Positions 34,707 to 42,894 of a stretch of 64,000 nucleotides of DNA are shown here, in pieces. A program made the position numbers and the translations under genes. Position 1 is the stretch's first letter; each line of letters begins with the position of its first letter. Source of the stretch: JACMLD01 sp963705285 (GTDB taxonomy: Bacteria; Bacteroidota; Bacteroidia; Chitinophagales; Chitinophagaceae); NCBI GenBank assembly GCA_963705285.1, contig OY970066.1, forward strand, positions 1,612,001 to 1,676,000. Direction: 5' to 3'. Under the pieces are notes generated by a model. The model was not told the origin of the DNA and did no database searches. It was given only the letters and a program-made list of their open reading frames with translations.

Positions 34707-34820
34707 ATGGACGACGAGCCGATATTACAACACCAAAGCCTGGCCATCATTGAATCTATGATCATAAAGTCAACAACCAGTGTAGTTGAATTAATACTAT
34801 CGGCGTGTTTAAAGAGCTAG
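34707..34820 (+). pseudogene. Remnant of a membrane protein N-terminus
   Basis: A 37-codon frame (MDDEPILQHQSLAIIESMII...) ends in a stop inside the start of the next reading frame. The SLAIIESMI block resembles the beginning of small membrane proteins that, from memory, sit beside this type of winged-helix regulator in Bacteroidota. The rest of the gene is missing, so a deletion remnant is likely. Confidence 0.4.
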
Positions 34821-35089
34821 ATCCCATAATGCATTCACAGTTGCGCGTGGCCGTAGTATCGCTGCTTATCAGCGTTAAAGAGGCGGAGTTTACTTTAATA
34901 AAAGAAAAAACCAATGCTACAGCCGGTAACCTCAGCGTGCAGGTGAATAAGCTTAAAGAGGCGGGTTATATAGACGTTACCAAACAGTTTAAAGACAACT
35001 AGCCGCAAACCACCTGCAAAATTCCCGATGCCGGTATTGCCGCCTTTGATGCATATGTAAAAAACCTGCAGAGCTATGTAAAGCCGTAA
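34805..35089 (+). pseudogene. Winged-helix regulator interrupted by an in-frame TAG
   Basis: The first 65 codons (from GTG at 34805, MFKELDPIMHSQLRVAV...) encode a winged helix of the HTH_34/ArsR-like group that normally runs to about 95 residues. Translation halts at TAG (35000-35002). Past it the same frame continues for 28 codons (PQTTCKIPDAGIAAFDAYVK...) to TAA at 35087, giving the expected C-terminal helix. A single Tyr-to-amber change would explain it, since homologues read DNYPQTTC. It is either a pseudogene or a nonsense variant. Confidence 0.75.
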
Positions 35090-35110
35090 ACAACCCCATT
35101 CTTATAGTAC

Positions 35111-35150
35111 AAAAAATAATCCCCCCTGTTGGCAGGGGGGACATTTTTAC
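35111..35150. terminator. Bidirectional terminator
   Basis: CCCCCCTG and CAGGGGGG form a perfect 8-bp stem with a TTGG loop. T-rich tracts flank both sides, between the regulator pseudogene (+) and the T9SS gene (-). Confidence 0.8.
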
Positions 35151-35168
35151 CTCTGTTGAAACCTATCT

Positions 35169-36584
35169 TTAATTTTTTATCAGTTTTACGTTCATCCTTT
35201 CTTTGCTGTTTACTATTACTTCAAGAAAGTATACACCGGCACTCAGGCTATTGGTGCCTTCAAGACGCAGGTTAGTGGTTCCGTTGTTGCCACGCGTTGT
35301 TTTGCGCATTACTTCTACACCCACGCTGTTGGTAATCTTCATCACAATGAATGCGCTTTCATTCAGTTGAATATTCACCCTGATGTCATTGATGGCCGGA
35401 TTAGGTGTAACGCTTAACGATTGCAGTGTTTTGGTACGGTATACCCTTACTACCAATTGTTTTGTATAAGACGCCTTGCCGTTAATATCAACTTGTTTCA
35501 ATCTGTAAAACAGGTCGTTTTTATTTGTTACATTTTTGCTTACATCGTCACTGAAAGTGTAATCGTGTCTGCCATTGTAAGTGCCCAGGCCTTTAACACT
35601 GCCCACCGTTTTAAAACTCACTCCATCTGTGCTGCGTTCCACTTCGTAGCGGTCGTTGTTCAGTTCAAAAGTAGAGGTCCATTTCAGGTTTACCTTATCG
35701 TCATTGTATACCGCGCCAAAATCAACCAATGTAACCGGCAGCAGCCCCTGGCTCTGGAATGTAATGGTCACCTCGGCTGGGTCTGAACAAAGGCCCTGGC
35801 CATCACATACCACATAAGTAAAAGTAGTAGTCAGCCCGGCAAACCCAGGGTTCGGAACAAAAGTAAACGCGCCATAGGTTTGTAACACCACGTTTCCATG
35901 TTCAGAGTTGGTAACAAGCGTGGCATTGAGCACGCTGTTTTCAGGATCACTGTCATTAGGTAAAACGTTGCCGGTGGCGGTACGGTCGGCGGCACCTCCT
36001 ACATAGTCATTCACCGCAACCGGGGGTTGGTTACATCCATTGCTGTAGCAGGTAGGCGCATTCACGCTCAAACCGTCAATGGCTATCCGGTTTTCGGCGT
36101 TGATTCCGGCATAGTTAATAAAAATCTTGTAGCAGCCAGAGCCTGCGGGAAAGCTATGCTGGTAAGTATATACAGTGGTGTTGTTAGAACCGGTAAGTTC
36201 TAGGCTATCCAGGCGGTTAACAACATTATTATTCATATCGAGCGAATAGACTTTCAACCAGCGGCGGTCGGTTACCATACCGCTGAATTTGTATTTAAAA
36301 GAAACCTCAACAGATCCATTGAGAGACAGGAGGGGCGTTAGTATCCCGGTGTTCTGGGTGGCAGTGGCGGCCGTACCCGAAATCATGGCGCCATCCCCTT
36401 CCATGGCAGGATCCCAACCACCGTTGTTTACATCCATGTCATGAAATTGCCAGCAATGCGACTGCAGGAATCCTTTTACCTGCGTGAGGGTAGCCTCGGG
36501 ACGGCTGTTGAAATTTTCGTTGGTTTGCGCAAATACGCCCGTTACTGCGAAAGCGGCTGCGAAGAGAACGATAATACGTTTCAT
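35169..36584 (-). CDS. T9SS-exported protein with cadherin-like/Ig domain
   Basis: This 471-residue protein has a signal peptide (1-19, GVFAQ). A jelly-roll-like N-terminal domain spans about 20-185 and carries VSFKYKFSGMVTDRRWLKVY (in part) and FINYAG. A bacterial cadherin-like tandem domain (about 190-285) follows with PPVAVNDYVGG and NGxL-type PNDSDPENS. An FN3-like domain (about 290-385) and a type A sorting domain (about 395-471, VTPNPAINDIRVNI and SAGVYFLEVI) end the protein. It is surface-exposed; function is unknown. Confidence 0.85.
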   Translation of the reverse strand: MKRIIVLFAAAFAVTGVFAQTNENFNSRPEATLTQVKGFLQSHCWQFHDMDVNNGGWDPAMEGDGAMISGTAATATQNTGILTPLLSLNGSVEVSFKYKFSGMVTDRRWLKVYSLDMNNNVVNRLDSLELTGSNNTTVYTYQHSFPAGSGCYKIFINYAGINAENRIAIDGLSVNAPTCYSNGCNQPPVAVNDYVGGAADRTATGNVLPNDSDPENSVLNATLVTNSEHGNVVLQTYGAFTFVPNPGFAGLTTTFTYVVCDGQGLCSDPAEVTITFQSQGLLPVTLVDFGAVYNDDKVNLKWTSTFELNNDRYEVERSTDGVSFKTVGSVKGLGTYNGRHDYTFSDDVSKNVTNKNDLFYRLKQVDINGKASYTKQLVVRVYRTKTLQSLSVTPNPAINDIRVNIQLNESAFIVMKITNSVGVEVMRKTTRGNNGTTNLRLEGTNSLSAGVYFLEVIVNSKERMNVKLIKN

Positions 36585-37020
36585 TTTTTGTACGTTTCAG
36601 AAGGTTAACAATAATAAACCAGCACAGGTTGATGCATGCAAAGCATCAGGTAGGCATTTCGCAGGAAGGACAAGCTTATAATGAATGTGTATTCTTAATT
36701 TGTGGGGTTTTTTGCAGGAGTCTGTGCAATGCACATTGGAAATAAGGTGGGTGTTTTCTAGGCAGATCGGCTGATAAAAAGGCTCCAGGGAATTGGGTGC
36801 GGCATTGTAGATTTGCTGCTGAAGTGGATTTTCGAAGGATGCGGGAGTAAATGTAGACACTGCATTTGAAGTATGCAAGCAAATAGCTCATTTTTTTTTC
36901 TATTCTGGTGAACTGTACATCCATCCGGGTGTTTGTTTGTAGAAAACAACCAATAATCTGATGCGGCCAGTCATCAAGTTTTCTCTGCTTTTAACAGCTA
37001 AAAATTTTTACCCGAATAAT
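36585..37020. other. Divergent intergenic region
   Basis: This 436-bp stretch between the T9SS gene and the ABC operon has no supportable gene. Short frames on the minus strand lack homologous-looking features. An imperfect inverted word GATGCATGCAAAGCATC occurs at about 36632-36648. Confidence 0.4.
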
Positions 37021-37040
37021 TACCTGCTAACTTGCAGGTA
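37021..37040 (+). promoter_or_regulatory. Palindrome overlapping a -7-like element before the ABC operon
   Basis: TACCTGC and GCAGGTA form a perfect 7-bp inverted repeat around a 6-nt spacer. TAACTTGC inside it resembles a -7 element. It lies 12 bp before the start codon and could be an operator or a start-site hairpin. Confidence 0.4.
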
Positions 37041-37051
37041 GCCTCTTAATT

Positions 37052-37984
37052 ATGGATGTAATCAACGTATCCAACCTCAGCAAGCAATTCAGCGATGTTA
37101 ACGCAGTAACAGATCTCTCTTTTACTGTACAGGAAGCAGACGTGTATGGTTTTCTAGGCCAGAATGGCGCCGGCAAGTCTACCACCATCCGCATGCTGCT
37201 TACGCTCATTACTCCATCATCTGGCAACATTGAATTATTTGGAATGAACCTGCGCACCCACCGCAAAGAAATACTTCGGCAAGTGGGTGCCGTTATTGAG
37301 CGGCCCGATTTATATAAATACCTGTCTGCTTATGAAAACTTGCTACTGTTTGCCAAAATGAGCGGCACCAGGGTACAACGTAAGCAATTGATGGAACAAC
37401 TGGAGATGGTTGGTTTGGCAGAAAGAGCGGGTAGTAAAGTGAAAACTTTTTCGCAAGGTATGAAACAACGGTTAGGCATTGCCATAGCACTTATACATAA
37501 TCCGCAGCTGGTTATTTTAGATGAACCGGTTAACGGGCTGGATCCCCAGGGTATTGCAGACATGCGCAACCTTATCATGCACCTGAGCCGCCACCTCAAA
37601 AAAACGATCGTGGTGTCATCCCACCTGCTCAACGAAATGGAACAAATAGCTACCCGTATGCTTATTATTGACAAGGGTAAGAAAATAACCGAAGGCAGCG
37701 TAAGCGAATTGTTTGACCCTTCTAAAACAGTAGTGGAGATAGATGTAAAGGATGCCGGCGAAGCTGCAAATAAAATAAAAGAAAGCCAGTGGGGGGTATA
37801 CCTGCAACAGGTAAACAATGGACAGCTTGTTCTGCAACTGCACAACAAACAACTGGCGCAATTGAATAAAGAATTGGTAGAAATGGGCATTGAAGTAACC
37901 GCGTTCAAGCCAGGTAACTCGCTCGAAAAATATTTTTTATCCTTAACCGGTACCAACCAGCATGTGGCAGCTTTTACAAATTGA
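37052..37984 (+). CDS. ABC-2 type exporter ATP-binding protein
   Basis: This 310-residue ATPase has Walker A GQNGAGKST near residue 36, signature FSQGMKQRL near 135, Walker B LVILDEPVNGLD near 155 and switch SSHLLNEME near 190. A C-terminal 80-residue extension is typical of BcrA/NosF-like exporters. Its 3' end overlaps the permease gene by 23 bp, so the two are translationally coupled. Confidence 0.92.
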   Translation: MDVINVSNLSKQFSDVNAVTDLSFTVQEADVYGFLGQNGAGKSTTIRMLLTLITPSSGNIELFGMNLRTHRKEILRQVGAVIERPDLYKYLSAYENLLLFAKMSGTRVQRKQLMEQLEMVGLAERAGSKVKTFSQGMKQRLGIAIALIHNPQLVILDEPVNGLDPQGIADMRNLIMHLSRHLKKTIVVSSHLLNEMEQIATRMLIIDKGKKITEGSVSELFDPSKTVVEIDVKDAGEAANKIKESQWGVYLQQVNNGQLVLQLHNKQLAQLNKELVEMGIEVTAFKPGNSLEKYFLSLTGTNQHVAAFTN

Positions 37985-38843
37985 ACTGTTTAAGATTTTC
38001 CGTAAGCCCAGAACCTATATTAGTTTTGGCGCTATTGCTGCCATGGTGTTGATTGTGCAGGTGGCGCTTAAGTTCGACGGGCAATCTTATATTGAGTTTA
38101 TACTGGGCAGTTTAAAAGATACACTGGACATACCTTATGGCACCATACTAAACGGGTATTTTGTTTGTTTCGTTATCCTTAACCTGCTTCTCATTCACAT
38201 CCCCTTGCTGATAGCACTGGTAGCCGGCGATGAGATAGCAGGAGAGGCCAATATGGGCACGTTGCGTTTGCTGGTATCAAAACCAGTCAGCCGCACAGAA
38301 CTTATGATGGCCAAGTTTACAGCCACTGTAATCTATACCGCACTGCTGCTTGCCTGGATGGCATTTCTTTCACTGGCGCTGAGTATTGTACTGTTTGGTA
38401 CAAACGATTTGATTGTTGCGCGCAGCAATGCCATAGAAATTATCGGGCGTAATGACGTTATGTGGCGCTACCTTGCGGCATTTGCGTACGCAACCGTTGC
38501 ACTTACCACTGTGGCGTCACTGGCCTTTTTATTATCCGTATTTGCCGATAATTCCATTGGGCCCATTGTGTCTACCATCAGCATTGTAATTGTATTCACT
38601 ATTTTATCTGAATTGCAGATACCATTGTACGACCGTACCGTAAAACCGTTTCTTTTTACCTCTCATATGCTCGGCTGGAAAGGCTTTTTTTACCTGAAGA
38701 CAGATGGCAGCGGAATGAGTATCACCGGCAGCATTGAAAATTTGCAGGCTGTATTAAGAAGTATGGGTATACTGCTTGTATACATTGTCTTATTTACGGG
38801 ATCAGCCATTGTTATTTTTAAAAGAAAAGATATTCTCAGTTAA
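37962..38843 (+). CDS. ABC-2 type exporter permease
   Basis: This 293-residue inner-membrane protein has six hydrophobic segments. The typical layout starts MWQLLQIELFKIFRKPRTY, and the family motif GDEIAGEANMGTLRLLVSKPVSR lies near residue 90-112 (in part). It is the partner of the overlapping ATPase and belongs to the NosY/bacitracin-resistance-like group. The substrate is unknown. Confidence 0.9.
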   Translation: MWQLLQIELFKIFRKPRTYISFGAIAAMVLIVQVALKFDGQSYIEFILGSLKDTLDIPYGTILNGYFVCFVILNLLLIHIPLLIALVAGDEIAGEANMGTLRLLVSKPVSRTELMMAKFTATVIYTALLLAWMAFLSLALSIVLFGTNDLIVARSNAIEIIGRNDVMWRYLAAFAYATVALTTVASLAFLLSVFADNSIGPIVSTISIVIVFTILSELQIPLYDRTVKPFLFTSHMLGWKGFFYLKTDGSGMSITGSIENLQAVLRSMGILLVYIVLFTGSAIVIFKRKDILS

Positions 38844-38854
38844 TATTGTAGACC

Positions 38855-39547
38855 ATGAAGCGATATGTTTTGATAGCAGTTTGGTTCTTATTTGCATGTG
38901 TTAATAGCTATGCACAGGATGCAACATCTTTGCTTCAACAGGTGAAGGCAAAGCTGGATAAAGTGAACGATTATGAGGCCAGTGGTGAAATGAAGACCAA
39001 TGTAAGTTTTATGAAAGTGCCCGCCGCGCAGGTAAAAGTGTTTTTTAAAAAACCCGGCAAAATAAAAATAAAGAATGAGAAGGGTATTTCGCTGGTACCA
39101 AAAGGAACCGTCAGCATCAGCCTCAATAACCTGCTAACCGGCCAGTACCAGGCGTTGGATGGGGGTAGCGACAAAGTCAATGGGGTGCCGGTAAAAGTGG
39201 TTAAATTATTGCCAACCGATGAAAATGGCGAAGTGGTTCTTTCCAAACTTTATATTGATGAAAAAAATTTGCTCATCCTGAAATCAAAAACCACCACCAG
39301 AGAAAGCGGTACCAACGAGCTTGAAATGAGCTATGGAAAATTTACGGCTTATGCGCTGCCCGATAAAATCATCTTTACATTTAATACGCAGGATTATAAA
39401 CTTCCTAAAGGAGTTACGTTTGATTATGATGATGGTAGCGCCAAGAAAAAGGAAACTGCTACAAAAGATAGCCAGCGTGGAAAAATAGAAATTACCTACA
39501 GTAATTATATCATTAATAAAGGTGTTGCAGACAGCGTATTTAAATAG
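38855..39547 (+). CDS. LolA-like outer-membrane lipoprotein carrier-fold protein
   Basis: This 230-residue periplasmic protein has a signal peptide (1-20, NSYAQ). Its body fits the LolA/LppX half-barrel fold: a QQVKAKLDKVNDYEASGEMK start (in part), alternating strands, and KTTTRESGTNELEMSYGKF near 145. It begins 12 bp after the permease stop and so forms a three-gene operon. It may carry a lipid or lipoprotein handled by the exporter (inference). Confidence 0.75.
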   Translation: MKRYVLIAVWFLFACVNSYAQDATSLLQQVKAKLDKVNDYEASGEMKTNVSFMKVPAAQVKVFFKKPGKIKIKNEKGISLVPKGTVSISLNNLLTGQYQALDGGSDKVNGVPVKVVKLLPTDENGEVVLSKLYIDEKNLLILKSKTTTRESGTNELEMSYGKFTAYALPDKIIFTFNTQDYKLPKGVTFDYDDGSAKKKETATKDSQRGKIEITYSNYIINKGVADSVFK

Positions 39548-39554
39548 AGATTAC

Positions 39555-39749
39555 AGATTTAAGTACTTAGTATAAAGACGCTGTGGTAGAGATGACGGAG
39601 TTTAGTATGTAGTAGAAAGGCAAGGTGCAAAACAGTGTCAGCCTCTTGTCAGCTCTGCTGGCGCTGGCGCAACTTCTTGAAAAGCAAAACGCCGCAAACA
39701 CTTTCCCTTTTTTTCTCCTTTTCTCTTAGCTTTCTTAGCTGTCTCAGTC
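39555..39749. repeat. Repeat-rich spacer between LolA-like gene and pdxA
   Basis: AGTACTTAGTATAAAG and TTTAGTATGTAGTAG (about 39562-39615) belong to the AGTATTTAGTA family. A pyrimidine-rich TTTCTCTTAGCTTTCTTAGCTG stretch (in part) abuts the pdxA 3' end. No gene was seen. Confidence 0.5.
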
Positions 39750-40868
39750 TTAGTTCCCCTCCAGCTCAATATCAATTTTTTCATCTTCAGCACCTGCAAG
39801 AATTTTATCTTTCATGCGCTTCAGCGGATTTTTATGGTATTCGTCGTATTCGGCGCGTTGTTTAATAATTTCAACGCAGGCAAAAATTGCAGCGTTGAAG
39901 GAGGATATATCTGCCTTGTTCTTACCGGCAATGTCAAATGCGGTACCATGGTCGGGCGATGTTCTGATGCCTTGTAAGCCTGCCGTATAATTAACACCTT
40001 CTCCCAGTGCCAGCGATTTAAATGGAATTAATCCCTGGTCATGATACATGGCCAGCACAGCGTCAAATTTTTCATACTGCCCGCGTGCAAAAAAAGCATC
40101 GGCGCTGTAGGGCCCAAACACAATCACGTTGCCGTTACTTTGTTTGAAATCTTTGATAGCAGGTTTAATAATTTCTTCTTCTTCTTTACCTACCAGCCCT
40201 TCATCTCCCGCATGGGGGTTGAGGCCCAGCACGGCTATCTTTGGTTTATCTATGCCAAAGTCTTTTTGCAAACTCTCTTTTAGAATAGCCAGTTTAGAGA
40301 TGATGGCTTCGCGCGTTATCAATTTTGCCACCTCACTTACAGGCACATGTTCGGTAACCAGGCCAATCTTCATATTATCTGCTACCATCAGCATCAATAC
40401 ATCTTTGGCATTGAACAAATTTCTGAGATAAGGCGTATGGCCGGTGTAATTGAAATCTGCTGTTTGCGAATTTTTTTTATGAATAGGTGCCGTTACCAGT
40501 CCATCTATCTTTTTTTCTTTTAGGGCAATACCGGCAGCGGTCAGGGATTTGATAGCGTATATACCGCCCGTATCGTTGAGGGTGCCGGGCGTAATAGCAA
40601 TTTCTTCTTCCCAGCAATTAATCACTGTAACCTGTTTAGGAGTTACTCGCCCAAGCTCGCGGGTATTCTGGTAGTTAAAATTCATATCCGGTACTGATTT
40701 CCGGTAAAAATTAATCGCTTTATTAGACGCAAATACCACGGGTGTACACAGTTCAAGTAAACGTGTATCTGTAAGTGATTTGATAATTAGTTCAATGCCA
40801 ATACCATTGATATCGCCGCAGGAAATACCAATTATGGGCCTTGTGTGTACCGGATTTTGTGGCTGCAT
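39750..40868 (-). CDS. pdxA: 4-hydroxythreonine-4-phosphate dehydrogenase PdxA
   Basis: This 372-residue NAD-dependent enzyme of pyridoxal-phosphate biosynthesis oxidises 4-phosphohydroxy-threonine. It has GISCGDINGIGIELI at the N-terminus. The three family metal-binding histidine sites are present: GHTPYLRNLF near 145, NPHAGDEG near 220 and MYHDQGLIPFK near 280. The loop LQGIRTSPDHGTAFDIAGK near 305 is also typical (in part). Length is slightly above the usual 330 owing to a charged C-terminal tail. A -7 element lies 24 nt upstream. Confidence 0.95.
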   Translation of the reverse strand: MQPQNPVHTRPIIGISCGDINGIGIELIIKSLTDTRLLELCTPVVFASNKAINFYRKSVPDMNFNYQNTRELGRVTPKQVTVINCWEEEIAITPGTLNDTGGIYAIKSLTAAGIALKEKKIDGLVTAPIHKKNSQTADFNYTGHTPYLRNLFNAKDVLMLMVADNMKIGLVTEHVPVSEVAKLITREAIISKLAILKESLQKDFGIDKPKIAVLGLNPHAGDEGLVGKEEEEIIKPAIKDFKQSNGNVIVFGPYSADAFFARGQYEKFDAVLAMYHDQGLIPFKSLALGEGVNYTAGLQGIRTSPDHGTAFDIAGKNKADISSFNAAIFACVEIIKQRAEYDEYHKNPLKRMKDKILAGAEDEKIDIELEGN

Positions 40869-40891
40869 AGCTATCTGTTTTGCAATGTTGC

Positions 40892-40899
40892 CAAAGGTA
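40892..40899 (-). promoter_or_regulatory. -7 promoter element for pdxA
   Basis: TACCTTTG on the minus strand matches TAnnTTTG, 24 nt before the start codon. Confidence 0.5.
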
Positions 40900-40960
40900 G
40901 GGAAAAAGCTGGTAGTGGTTGGCTTTGGCCATTATTGGTGCGCTGCTTAGCCGCCGAAGC

Positions 40961-42781
40961 CTAATAGTTGATCGCTGTAGTGTCTGTAAGCGTAAGTAAA
41001 AATGCTTTGAGCGCCTTTTTTTCGGGCGGGGTAAGCAGCAATTTGTCTGGCGGCAGGGTTTGGTTAGGAACTTTAAGTCCCAATCCCTGTCCGCCGCCTT
41101 TGTCGTAGAAATCTATCACCTGTTCCAGCGTATTGTATACACCATTGTGCATGTAGGGTGCCGTAAGGGCTACATTGCGCAGCGTGGGTGTTTTAAAAGC
41201 ATGGTTAAAAAAATCAACTTTTAATGAAGTGATTCTGCCCGGGTCTTTGTCAAGAACTGCGTGCAATGTATTGCTGCGGGCGGGTACACCAATTACTTCA
41301 GATTCCTGGTAGTAATAAGTAGGTGGTTTTGATCCGTTAAACAACGGTACATAATGACAGGTAGCGCATTTTGCTTTACCCATGAATATATTAAAGCCGC
41401 TCAGTTCTGTGGCGGTCATTTTATTTTTATCGCCCCGCATGTACATGTCAAACCGCGAGTTGTAACTTATCAGCGTTCTTATATACATGGCAATGGCATT
41501 GGCAATTTTACGGTCAGTTACTATGGTATCATTAGAGGGATAAGCCTTTTTGAACAATTGTACATAGTCTGATCTTTTATTTAGTTTTTCAGCGGCCTTA
41601 GCAGAACCGCTGTTCATTTCTTTATCATTGCTCAGTACTTCCATCACCACATCATCCAAACGTTTTTGGCGGCTGTCGTAGAAAAGGTTCATTTGTAACG
41701 AGGCATTCCACAACGATGGTGTATTGCGGGGCAGCAGACTGTGTTCATCTAGCTGCAATGCTTTAGGTAGCCCGTCTGTAAATGATTTGCCAGGTTGATG
41801 GCAGCCTGCACAGGCGCGCTTTCCGTTGGCAGACAGCAATGGCTCGTAAAATATTTTTTTACCCAACTGTACACGCGTTGGCGTAATTACATCATCATAC
41901 AAATACCTGTCTGTGTTCAGGCTTTTTTCATTGAAAAGGTGGCCCGTTTTTTTGATAAGTGTATAACGCAACGGGTTGTCCGTATAGCCACAAGCAGTTT
42001 TTGCGTCGCCAATCAGCTGGCTTAAAGGATTTAAATACGCTGTTATAAAATCAGCCCTGTTAAACCGGTTAAAATTATTATTTCTTTCAAGATATATTTT
42101 TGCGGCTTGAACTAATTGTATGATGCGGTTGTAATCGGTTCCTTTGGCTGCGGCTATTTCATCGTGGTAGGTTTCTATCACAAACTGAATACTGGTAAGC
42201 GATGCAGTGGCTTCGGGTAAAGAGATTTGCGCAATGGGAGAATCAAACCCACTGATGCCCAGGGCGAGTATCCGATACAATTCTTCCATTACAGCATCCA
42301 GCGCAAAGCCCTCCGGGTTGAACAAGCCATTGTTGGCTGATAACCCGTTGGCAATGGTGGAGAGTTTATTGATGTAACCCAGCAGGTTTTTTTTATTTTT
42401 CTTTTGATAGGTTGGGTAAATAAATGTTTCTATCATTTGAAAACCCTGCGGTTCCTGGTATGCAGTGGGGTCTTCTTCTTCAATAAAATCAACTGCCAGG
42501 CCGTTGAACTTAGCTACATCCAGTTCAAAATAATATTCAAGAAAGATTTCCATTTCTTTATACGCCATTCTGGCCGCGTAAAAATTTTCCTGTATGATTT
42601 TTTGTGGTTGATCGGTTTCAACTGATTTTTTAAGTGTTGCTATTTTTTGCGTCAATGCAACAAAATGCGCATTGTAATACACCTTTATTTTTTCGGCGGG
42701 GGTTGATGCGGGCAATGAAAAAAATGAAAGCAGCAGTACGCTGCAGCAAACGATCAATATAGCGGTTATCTTTTTTTTCAT
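40961..42781 (-). CDS. Di-haem cytochrome c peroxidase with N-terminal helical domain
   Basis: This 606-residue periplasmic protein has a signal peptide (1-28). The C-terminal half (about 275-600) is a CcpA/MauG-like module with two haem c sites, CAGCH near 320 and CATCH near 470. A distal region FKTPTLRNVALTAPYMHNG also matches the bacterial cytochrome c peroxidase family (in part). It would reduce H2O2 or oxidise a partner. The first 270 residues are an extra helical domain (EIFLEYYFELDVAKFNG ... QMIETFIYPTYQ), perhaps imelysin-like. Such fusions are known among Bacteroidota; the role of the extra part is unknown. Confidence 0.85.
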   Translation of the reverse strand: MKKKITAILIVCCSVLLLSFFSLPASTPAEKIKVYYNAHFVALTQKIATLKKSVETDQPQKIIQENFYAARMAYKEMEIFLEYYFELDVAKFNGLAVDFIEEEDPTAYQEPQGFQMIETFIYPTYQKKNKKNLLGYINKLSTIANGLSANNGLFNPEGFALDAVMEELYRILALGISGFDSPIAQISLPEATASLTSIQFVIETYHDEIAAAKGTDYNRIIQLVQAAKIYLERNNNFNRFNRADFITAYLNPLSQLIGDAKTACGYTDNPLRYTLIKKTGHLFNEKSLNTDRYLYDDVITPTRVQLGKKIFYEPLLSANGKRACAGCHQPGKSFTDGLPKALQLDEHSLLPRNTPSLWNASLQMNLFYDSRQKRLDDVVMEVLSNDKEMNSGSAKAAEKLNKRSDYVQLFKKAYPSNDTIVTDRKIANAIAMYIRTLISYNSRFDMYMRGDKNKMTATELSGFNIFMGKAKCATCHYVPLFNGSKPPTYYYQESEVIGVPARSNTLHAVLDKDPGRITSLKVDFFNHAFKTPTLRNVALTAPYMHNGVYNTLEQVIDFYDKGGGQGLGLKVPNQTLPPDKLLLTPPEKKALKAFLLTLTDTTAINY

Positions 42782-42840
42782 TCCTGTGGCAGGAGGTTTG
42801 TACTGTAGGTTATAACGGATGCCCGGGGCAGGTAGTATGT

Positions 42841-42877
42841 AAAACTACAAATCCCTTGCGGTAAGGGATTTGTAGTT
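42841..42877 (-). terminator. Terminator of phosphatase A
   Basis: ACTACAAATCCCTT pairs perfectly with AAGGGATTTGTAGT over a 5-nt loop, 18 bp past the stop codon on the minus strand. Confidence 0.8.
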
Positions 42878-42894
42878 GTATAAAATAAGTGTGT

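Noticed and set aside
36597..36949. Overlapping short minus-strand frames upstream of the T9SS gene
   Set aside because: Three mutually overlapping frames with no domain or start-site support; most likely non-coding.
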